The notes under the pieces are model-generated. The model ran no database searches. It was not told the DNA's origin and was given only the letters and a program-made list of their open reading frames with translations. The position numbers and the translations under genes are program-made. A stretch of DNA of 64,000 bases from contig CAWINS010000023.1 in the NCBI GenBank assembly GCA_963837335.1, positions 36,912 through 100,911 of the forward strand, read 5' to 3'. Source of the stretch: RYN-230 sp963837335. GTDB taxonomy: Bacteria; Actinomycetota; Actinomycetes; Streptosporangiales; Streptosporangiaceae. Below are positions 9,245 to 18,890 of this stretch, in pieces (the stretch's first letter is position 1; every line of letters begins with the position of its first letter).

Positions 9245-9302
9245 GGGCGTCTATGTTGCGTATCCATAAACCGGGGGGCTAGTACCGCGGAGGTACGTCA
9301 TG
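9245..9302 (+). promoter_or_regulatory. Leader of propeller gene 2
   Basis: GGGCGTC (9245-9251), a 19-base spacer, CCGGGGGGC (9271-9279), TAGTACCG and a CGGAGG ribosome site ahead of the ATG at 9300. It matches the leader of copy 1 in order and spacing, while the spacer sequence itself has diverged. Confidence 0.5.
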
Positions 9303-10647
9303 CAGGGAAGAACGGGGATTTTAGGAGCCATCAGCTCGCTCGCGGCCGTGGCCGCAGCGGCCGCACTGGCGGCGGGACCGGCGGGGGCCGCGACCGCGGC
9401 ATCCGGGACCACCGCAGCGAGAACGACAGCGGCGAGCACGACGGCGGCGGCCCGGCCGGCCGCCGGGCGCCCGCTCCGGGGCTGGGCGGCCACGCTGCTG
9501 GCCGGGCGCCCGGGAACGGCGAGCGCAGCGAAGGGGTGCCTCGCGATGACTCCGCAGGCCCGCGCAGCCGCCGCGAGCAGCAATGTCTTCTCTGGAGCGG
9601 CCCTCTACGGAGTGTCCTGTACCGGGCGGAAGCAGTGCACCGCCACCGGGCCGGCCAGCACCCGCACCGGGAAGAACTACAAGCCCCTGGCCGAGCGGTG
9701 GAACGGCACCACCTGGGCCAAGCAGACCACACCCATCCCCAACTCCGGTGGCCTGCTGGGTGGCACGCTCACCGCCGGCGTGTCCTGCACGTCGTCCAGC
9801 GCGTGCATGGCCGCGGGCTACGCCTACAGCGCGAAGACCGTACCGGCTGCTGGGTGAGGGGTGGAACGGCCGCACCTGGAGCCTCCAGGCGGACTCGACG
9901 CCGGTCGACGGACGGCGAGCCCGTTCCGCATCTCCTGCACCTGGGCCAAGGACTGCATGGCCGTGGGGACCCGGAACTCCGGCTCGACCCTGGCCGAGCA
10001 CTGGAACGGCCGGAGATGGTCCGCCGAGACCACCAAGCACACGGGCGAACTCGACGGCGTGTCCTGCCCCGCCACGGGGAACTGCACGGCCGTCGGCTGG
10101 AACGACGCCGGAGAAGGCGCTGGCCGCGCACTGGAACGGGAAGGCCTGGTCGGACGAGTCCCCGGTGAACCCGCAGCCAGCCACCTTCCTGGCAGAGCGT
10201 GTCCTGCCCGGCCACCACCGCCTGCATCGCGGTCGGCACGGCCGGCACAGCGTCCAGCACGGCACTGGCCACGGCTCCCCTGGCCGAGCAGTGGACCGGC
10301 GGCACCTGGACCGCCCTCACCGTCCCGGACCCGGGTGCCTCAGGCGATCTCGTGGAACTCAACTCGGTGTCGTGCATCTCGGCCACGAACTGCATGGCCG
10401 TAGGCGACGACCAGAACGCGGCCGGCACCGCGGACACCACCGTGGCCGCCCAGTGGAACGGCACGACCTGGACGAGCGTCGCCACGCCGAGCCCGGCGAC
10501 GTTCAGCGCGCTCTTCTCGGTGTCGTGCACCTCGGCTACCTTCTGCTCGGCCGTAGGCGTGAGCAGCCCGACGGCCACGGGCGCGTGTCGCCGGTGGCCG
10601 AGACCTGGAACGGCAGCACCTGGTCGCTGCAGACCGCAGCCGGATGA
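9300..10647 (+). pseudogene. Secreted seven-repeat (probable beta-propeller) protein, copy 2, frame-broken
   Basis: Paralogue of the preceding gene. A signal peptide (AISSLAAVAAAAALAAGPAGA) and an Ala/Thr-rich segment precede seven repeats of the type GVSC-x6-C-x-A-x-G ... WNGxxW. Examples are YGVSCTGRKQC, GVSCTSSSAC, RISCTWAKDC, GVSCPATGNC, SVSCPATTAC, SVSCISATNC and SVSCTSATFC. The first 180 residues are in one frame. Frame changes then occur near 9849, 9925, 10110, 10195 and 10585, and the C-terminal blade ends at 10647. Repeats 3-7 align closely with those of copy 1. Whether it is dead or only mis-sequenced cannot be decided here. Predicted to be extracellular or surface-attached; no catalytic motif seen. 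Confidence 0.7.
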
Positions 10648-10671
10648 CCGTCCGCTAGCCGCAGCACCATC

Positions 10672-10717
10672 AGTGCGGCGTGGCCCGCCCTCCTTCCGGG
10701 GCGGGCCACGCCGCACT
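10672..10717 (+). terminator. Hairpin after propeller gene 2
   Basis: Perfect 19-bp stem: AGTGCGGCGTGGCCCGCCC (10672-10690) pairs with GGGCGGGCCACGCCGCACT (10699-10717) around an 8-base loop TCCTTCCG. It is homologous to the hairpin at 9122-9167; the inner stem bases differ on both arms so that pairing is kept. Confidence 0.85.
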
Positions 10718-10849
10718 GTCATATCTGGACCGCGGCCACCATCCGGGCCCTATCCGGGCCGCCGCCCCTATCTGGCGCCGCCCGCCGCGCCATCTGGCCG
10801 CCGCCGGGAAATCTGGGCCGCCGCCGGGAATCATTCTGCGGGCCCAGAA

Positions 10850-10870
10850 GTTGAGCGCAGTAGACTCAAC
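10850..10870 (+). promoter_or_regulatory. HAIR-like operator 1 (HspR site) upstream of dnaK
   Basis: GTTGAG-N9-CTCAAC, a perfect inverted repeat close to the HspR consensus CTTGAGT-N7-ACTCAAG. It is the distal of two sites ahead of the dnaK operon, which itself encodes HspR. Confidence 0.7.
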
Positions 10871-10876
10871 TCATTT

Positions 10877-10898
10877 GCCAGGGGTGACTGTCCCTGGC
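10877..10898 (+). repeat. Inverted repeat between the two HAIR sites
   Basis: GCCAGGG (10877-10883) and CCCTGGC (10892-10898) are perfect 7-bp arms separated by 8 bases. It lies exactly between the two HspR-type operators. It could be a second regulator's site or a leader hairpin; no assignment. Confidence 0.5.
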
Positions 10899-10901
10899 AG
10901 A

Positions 10902-10922
10902 CTTGAGCCAACAAGGCTCAAG
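10902..10922 (+). promoter_or_regulatory. HAIR operator 2 (HspR site) upstream of dnaK
   Basis: CTTGAGC-N7-GCTCAAG is a near-consensus HAIR element, 33 bases before the dnaK ATG. TTGAGC inside it could serve as a -35 box with TAAGTA (10924-10929) as a weak -10, so bound HspR would block the polymerase. Repression of this operon by HspR with DnaK as co-repressor is established in Streptomyces and is inferred here. Confidence 0.85.
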
Positions 10923-10954
10923 GTAAGTAACGATCACACACACAGGGACTACAC

Positions 10955-12811
10955 ATGGCACGTGCGGTAGGTATCGACCTCGGAACCACCAACTCCGTCG
11001 TCGCGGTTCTGGAGGGCGGCGAGCCAACGGTCATCGCCAACGCGGAGGGCTCGCGGACGACCCCGTCCGTGGTGGCCTTCGCCAAGAACGGCGAGGTGCT
11101 GGTGGGCGAGGTCGCCAAGCGGCAGGCGGTGACCAACGTCAACCGCACGATCCGCTCGGTCAAGCGCCAGATGGGCACCGACTGGACCGTCAAGATCGAC
11201 GACAAGAAGTTCACCGCGCAGCAGATCAGCGCGTTCGTCCTGCAGAAGCTCAAGAGGGACGCCGAGTCCTACCTCGGCGAGACGATCACCGACGCGGTGA
11301 TCACGGTCCCGGCGTACTTCAGTGACGCCCAGCGGCAGGCCACCAAGGAGGCCGGCCAGATCGCGGGCCTGAACGTGCTCCGCATCATCAACGAGCCCAC
11401 CTCCGCGGCCCTCGCCTATCACCTGGAGAAGGAGGGCGAGGCCACCATCCTGGTCTTCGACCTGGGCGGCGGCACCTTCGACGTCTCGCTGCTGGAAGTC
11501 GGCGACGGCGTGGTCGAGGTCAAGGCCACCAGCGGCGACAACCACCTCGGTGGGGACGACTGGGACCAGCGCATCGTGGACTGGCTGGTGCAGGACTTCA
11601 AGAACAACTACGGCACCGACCTGTCCAAGGACAAGATGGCGCTGCAGCGGCTGCGCGAGTCCGCGGAGAAGGCCAAGATCGAGCTGTCCGGCTCCGCCGA
11701 GACCACGATCAACCTGCCCTACATCACCCACTCCGAGCAGGGCCCGCTGCACCTGGACACCAAGCTCACCCGGGCCGAGTTCCAGAAGATGACCTCGGAT
11801 CTGCTCGACCGGACCAAGGGCCCGTTCCAGCAGGTCATCAAGGACGGGAACACCAAGCTGAGTGACATCCAGCACGTGGTGCTGGTCGGTGGCTCAACCC
11901 GGATGCCCGCCGTGGTGGACCTGGTCAAGGAGCTGCTCGGCGGCAAGGAGCCGAACAAGGGCGTCAACCCGGACGAGGTCGTGGCCGTGGGTGCCGCACT
12001 GCAGGCCGGCGTGCTCAAGGGCGAGGTCAAGGACGTCCTGCTGCTGGACGTGACCCCGCTGTCGCTGGGCATCGAGACCAAGGGTGGCATCTTCACCAAG
12101 CTCATCGAGCGCAACACCACCATCCCGACCAAGCGGTCGGAGATCTTCACCACGGCCGACGACAACCAGCCGTCCGTGCAGATCCAGGTGTTCCAGGGTG
12201 AGCGTGAGATCGCCGCGTACAACAAGAAGCTCGGCATGTTCGAGCTGTCCGGCCTGGCCCCCGCGCCGCGAGGCATCCCGCAGATCGAGGTCGCCTTCGA
12301 CATCGACGCCAACGGGATCGTCAACGTCTCGGCCAAGGACCTGGGCACGGGCAAGGAGCAGCGGGTCACCATCTCCGGTGGCTCCGCGCTGGGCAAGGAC
12401 GAGATCAACCGGATGATGGCCGAGGCGGAGAAGTTCGCCGCCGAGGACGCCGCCCGCCGCGAGGAGGCTGAGGTCCGCAACCGCGCGGACACCCTGGCCT
12501 ACCAGACCGAGAAGTTCCTCGGCGAGAACGCGGAGAAGGTTCCGGACGACATCAAGTCCGAGGTGGAAGAGTCCCTCGCCGAGCTGAAGAAGGCTCTGGA
12601 GGGTACCGACACCGAGGCGATCAAGGAGGCCACCGAGAAGGCGGCCACGGTCAGCCAGAAGATGGGGACCGCCATCTACGCGCAGACCCAGGCCAGTGCG
12701 GCCGAGGACACCTCGGCGTCCACCGCTGACGAGACGGCGAACGACGACGAGGTCGTCAACGCCGAGATCGTGGACGAGGACAAGCACGCGGACGAAGGTG
12801 GCGCCGCCTAA
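10955..12811 (+). CDS. dnaK: Chaperone DnaK (Hsp70)
   Basis: ATP-dependent Hsp70 chaperone, 618 residues, cytoplasmic. It starts MARAVGIDLGTTNS with the phosphate-1 loop. Other ATPase signatures are ILVFDLGGGTFDVSLLEV (about 163-180) and VVLVGGSTRMPAV (about 309-321). The substrate domain contains VLLLDVTPLSLGIET, and an acidic helical tail follows. Length is usual for the family. It is the first gene of dnaK-grpE-dnaJ-hspR-clpB, and its stop overlaps grpE's start (TAATG, 12809-12813). Two HspR-type operators lie upstream, which implies heat-shock autoregulation through HspR-DnaK. No frame problems in this gene. Confidence 0.98.
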   Translation: MARAVGIDLGTTNSVVAVLEGGEPTVIANAEGSRTTPSVVAFAKNGEVLVGEVAKRQAVTNVNRTIRSVKRQMGTDWTVKIDDKKFTAQQISAFVLQKLKRDAESYLGETITDAVITVPAYFSDAQRQATKEAGQIAGLNVLRIINEPTSAALAYHLEKEGEATILVFDLGGGTFDVSLLEVGDGVVEVKATSGDNHLGGDDWDQRIVDWLVQDFKNNYGTDLSKDKMALQRLRESAEKAKIELSGSAETTINLPYITHSEQGPLHLDTKLTRAEFQKMTSDLLDRTKGPFQQVIKDGNTKLSDIQHVVLVGGSTRMPAVVDLVKELLGGKEPNKGVNPDEVVAVGAALQAGVLKGEVKDVLLLDVTPLSLGIETKGGIFTKLIERNTTIPTKRSEIFTTADDNQPSVQIQVFQGEREIAAYNKKLGMFELSGLAPAPRGIPQIEVAFDIDANGIVNVSAKDLGTGKEQRVTISGGSALGKDEINRMMAEAEKFAAEDAARREEAEVRNRADTLAYQTEKFLGENAEKVPDDIKSEVEESLAELKKALEGTDTEAIKEATEKAATVSQKMGTAIYAQTQASAAEDTSASTADETANDDEVVNAEIVDEDKHADEGGAA

Positions 12812-13755
12812 TGAATTCGCCAGAGGACACCAACGACGGGCCGGTGATCCGTGACCTCAGGCGCATCGACCCGGTGACCGGCCAGGTCAGGGATCCGCAG
12901 GGGCGCCGTGACGGCGCTCCGGGCAAGCCGGCCCGGCCGGGCCGGCACTCGGTCTCCAAGCCGGGCGGGACTGGGGCGCGCCCCGCGGCACCAGGCGGTG
13001 CCGCGGGGGCCCAGCCCCCCGGCGGGGGCGGCGCGGGCGAAGGCTCCGGCCGGCCGCAGGGCCAGCCTGAGGACCGGCCCGGCCAGCCGCAGAGCCGGCC
13101 TCAGGGCCGGCCCGGCGGCGGACAGCCAGCGGGCGGACAGCCAGCCGGTGCCCCGGGCGCGGAGAGCTCCGCGCCCGGCGGCGCGCGGCCCGGGGACGGC
13201 GCACCTGCCGGCTCCGGGGCTCCCGGCGCCCCAGGCCGCCCCGGCCCCCAGCCGGGTGGCCCGGACGACGGCGGCCTCGCCGACCAGCTGGCCGAGCGCA
13301 CCGCGGACCTGCAGCGCGTGCACGCGGAGTACGCCAACTACCGCAAGCGCGTCGAGCGCGACCGGCTGGCCGTACGCGAGCAGGCCCTGGCCAACGTGCT
13401 GAGTTCGCTGCTGCCGGTCCTGGACGACATCGGCCGTGCCCGCGAGCACGGCGACCTGAACGGTGCGTTCAAGTCGGTCGGCGAGTCACTGGAGACCATC
13501 GCGGCGAAGCTGGGCCTGGAGAGCTTCGGTGAGCCTGGCGAGCCATTCGACCCGCTGGTCCACGAAGCCCTGATGCACTCGTATTCACCGGATGTGACTG
13601 AGCCGACCGCGGTCCAGATCCTGCAGCCCGGCTACAAGGTGGGCGAGCGGATCATCCGCCCGGCCCGGGTCGCGGTCGCCGAACCCAGCGACGGGCCAGC
13701 TCCGGACGACCAGGAGGCGCGCCAGCCACGGGGAACTCCGGCGGGAAACAACTGA
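12811..13755 (+). CDS. grpE: Nucleotide exchange factor GrpE with long disordered N-terminus
   Basis: Releases ADP from DnaK. The family domain occupies the C-terminal half (about 150-295): a coiled-coil segment (LAERTADLQRVHAEYANYRKR), then LSSLLPVLDDIGRA, and the beta-wing VQILQPGYKVGERIIRPA. The first roughly 150 residues are Gly/Pro/Gln/Arg-rich and low-complexity (repeats such as GGQPAGGQPAG), so at 314 residues the protein is well above the usual 180-220. The start overlaps the dnaK stop, which supports it and coupled translation. The N-terminal start segment GPVIRDLRRIDPVTGQVR looks conserved rather than random, so the extension is probably real. Confidence 0.95.
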   Translation: MNSPEDTNDGPVIRDLRRIDPVTGQVRDPQGRRDGAPGKPARPGRHSVSKPGGTGARPAAPGGAAGAQPPGGGGAGEGSGRPQGQPEDRPGQPQSRPQGRPGGGQPAGGQPAGAPGAESSAPGGARPGDGAPAGSGAPGAPGRPGPQPGGPDDGGLADQLAERTADLQRVHAEYANYRKRVERDRLAVREQALANVLSSLLPVLDDIGRAREHGDLNGAFKSVGESLETIAAKLGLESFGEPGEPFDPLVHEALMHSYSPDVTEPTAVQILQPGYKVGERIIRPARVAVAEPSDGPAPDDQEARQPRGTPAGNN

Positions 13756-13775
13756 CCCCCGGGGAGAGGTAGTAA

Positions 13776-14961
13776 GTGAGCACGAAGGACTTCCTCGAGA
13801 AGGACTATTACAAGGTCCTGGGCGTCACCAAGACCGTCGAGTGCGGACGAGATCAAGAAGTCGTACCGCAAGCTCGCCCGCAAGTACCACCCCGACGCCA
13901 ACAAGGGTGACCCCAAGGCGGAGGAGCGGTTCAAGGAGATTTCCGAGGCCTACAACACGCTGTCCGACAGCAAGCGCCGCAAGGAGTACGACGACGCGCG
14001 CTCCATGTTCGGTGGCGGGTTCCGGGGCGCCGGCCAGGGCGCCCCGGGCGGCCCGGGCGGCGGGGGATTCAACTTCGACCTCGGCGACCTGTTCGGCACC
14101 GGCACGGCCGGTGGCAACGCGGGCGGCGGGCTGGGGGACATCCTCGGCGGCGTGTTCGGCCGCGGTGGCGGCGGTGCGCGTACCGCGCAGAACCGGCCGC
14201 GGCGGGGCGCCGACGTGGAGACGGAGACCTCGCTGTCGTTCAGCGACGCGCTGGAAGGCGTCACGGTCGGCCTCCGGCTGGCCGGCGAGGGCCCCTGCCC
14301 GACCTGCAAGGGCACCGGCGCCAAGGCCGGGACCGTGCCGCGGGTCTGCCCGAACTGTGAGGGGACCGGCCAGGAGAGCAAGAACCTGGGCAGTTTCGCG
14401 TTCTCCGAGCCGTGCCACGAGTGCCGTGGCCGCGGGCTGGTGGTCGACGACCCGTGCCCGGTGTGCTCCGGCAGCGGGCGGGCGATGAGCACCCGGACCA
14501 TCCAGGCGCGCATCCCGGCCGGCGTGGCCGACGGCCAGCGGATCAAGCTCAAGGGCAAGGGAGCGCCCGGGGAGCGCGGCGGCCCGGCCGGGGACCTGTA
14601 TGTGCGCGTGCACGTCACGCCGCATCCGGTGTTCGGCCGGAGCGGGCACAACCTGACGGTTACCGTGCCGGTGACGTTCCCCGAGGCCACGCTGGGCGCG
14701 GAGATCAAGGTGCCATCGCATCGCGGGGCCCCGGTCAGCGTCCGGATTCCGGCGGGTACCCCGAACGGCCGCACCTTCCGGGTGCGCGGCAAGGGCGTGC
14801 GCCGCAGCGACGGGACCAACGGGGACCTTCTGGTCACCGTGGCCGTTCAGGTGCCCCAGCACGTGAACGGACCGGCCCGGAAGGCCCTGGAGGACTTCCG
14901 GGAGGCCACCGCCGGGCAGGACCCGCGCGATGACCTGCTGCAGCGCGCCCGAGGCGGCTGA
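13776..14961 (+). CDS. dnaJ: Chaperone DnaJ (Hsp40), with one frameshift near 13842
   Basis: Co-chaperone that stimulates DnaK ATPase. The start is GTG at 13776 behind a GGGGAGAGG site. The J-domain begins DYYKVLGV, changes frame near 13841-13843 (one apparent extra base), and continues ADEIKKSYRKLARKYHPD with the HPD motif. A Gly/Phe-rich region follows, then four zinc-binding repeats (CPTCKGTG, CPNCEGTG, CHECRGRG, CPVCSGSG) and the C-terminal substrate domain. About 394 residues when joined, normal length. A broken dnaJ inside an otherwise intact heat-shock operon is unlikely, so the shift is probably a sequence error. hspR starts 5 bases after the stop. Confidence 0.93.
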
Positions 14962-14965
14962 CGCC

Positions 14966-15496
14966 ATGAGCAGCCCGTTCGGCCTGTCTGACGACTCGCC
15001 CGTGTATGTCATCTCCGTCGCCGCCCAGCTGGCCGGCCTGCACCCGCAGACCCTGCGGTACTACGACAAGCTGGGACTGGTGTCCCCCGGCCGCTCCAGC
15101 GGCCGGGGCCGCCGGTACTCGCTGCGCGACGTGCTCGCGCTGCGTGAGATCCAGCGCCTGTCCCAGGAAGAGGGGATCAACCTCTCGGGGATCAAGCGCA
15201 TCCTCGAACTGCAGGGTGACCTGCGGCGGCACCAGCAGCGCCTCACCGACGTGAGCGCGGAGCTCGCCCAGCTGCGCATCGAGCTCGAATCGACCCGCTC
15301 GGTGGCCGCCCGGCTGGCCGGGCTGCTCCGCGGCCGGTCGGGTGGCGCCCAGCTGGTCCCGGTGCACGACCCGGCGCCCGCCGCGGGCCCGCCCGCGGCC
15401 CGGGCGCAGCGCCGGGCGCTGCCCATCGCCGCCCGCCGCCGGCCGGACGCGCAGGCCGGGCCGGACGAGGGCGAGCTTCCCGCCGCGCCCAGCTGA
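14966..15496 (+). CDS. hspR: Heat-shock repressor HspR (MerR family)
   Basis: About 176 residues. The N-terminal MerR-type winged helix-turn-helix is VYVISVAAQLAGLHPQTLRY, followed by YDKLGLVSPGRSSGRGRRYS and a helical LSQEEGINLSGIKRILELQ segment. It represses its own dnaK operon, and often clpB, by binding HAIR inverted repeats; two such sites lie before dnaK. The C-terminal half is an Ala/Arg/Pro-rich extension beyond the DNA-binding core, longer than in mycobacterial HspR. The ATG at 14966 follows dnaJ's stop by 4 bases. Gene position within the dnaK operon makes the assignment firm. Confidence 0.95.
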   Translation: MSSPFGLSDDSPVYVISVAAQLAGLHPQTLRYYDKLGLVSPGRSSGRGRRYSLRDVLALREIQRLSQEEGINLSGIKRILELQGDLRRHQQRLTDVSAELAQLRIELESTRSVAARLAGLLRGRSGGAQLVPVHDPAPAAGPPAARAQRRALPIAARRRPDAQAGPDEGELPAAPS

Positions 15497-15566
15497 CCCG
15501 CCGCGCACCCATCCGAATCATCCGCAACGAAAACCACCGGACCCGATCGGGGTCCAGAAAGCAACC

Positions 15567-18233
<2,667 letters not shown>

Positions 18234-18890
18234 TCGTCCTCGGGCAGGCCGAGGTCGATGCGGATCCGGTAGCGCAGCGAGAGCAGCAGCCGTAGCTCGG
18301 TCGGATCCCCGTTGGCGGAAAACTGGGCCGGCTCGGCCGGGGGCCGGGCTGGCGCGTCCGGATCCCAGCCGGCGCCCAGCCGGCCCAGGCACAGCCCGAC
18401 CCCGGTGGTGGCCCAGCGCAGCGCGCCCTGCAGGTCCGACCGCTCGACCAGCAGTTCGGCGACCAGGTCGCAGAGCCGCGGATCGTCCGGCTTCTCCAGC
18501 TCGATCTCCTCGATCAGCGCATCGGCCTCGTCCGTTTTGTCCATCATGGACAGCGCACGGGCCAGCGGCACCCGCGGATCGACGAATGCCGGGCCGCCGT
18601 CCGCCAGCGCCTGCCGGAACTCCTGCGCCGCGGCGGCCGGCTCGTCGGCGAGCAGCCACTGCTCGCCCGCGCGGAGGAAGGCCTCCGAGCGCGGGAACTC
18701 GTCGGTCTGGGTGCCAGTGGCAGCCAGACTGATCATGTGCTCCGCGGCGGTGCGGTGATCACCACTCGCCGCGGCATCGAACTCAATCGCATCGAACATG
18801 TCGCGAGTCAGCATCACCACGTCCGGGGACGTACCCAACCCGGGACCCCTTCCAACGCCACGAACGAACTCAAGGTACGGGGAAACCACG

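Noticed and set aside
7719..10717. Prophage or IS insertion as cause of the duplicated propellers
   Set aside because: No integrase, transposase or terminal inverted repeats; the pattern is a simple tandem gene duplication.
13776..14961. Programmed ribosomal frameshift in dnaJ
   Set aside because: No slippery heptamer or stimulatory structure, and similar +1 breaks occur in unrelated genes; sequence error is simpler.
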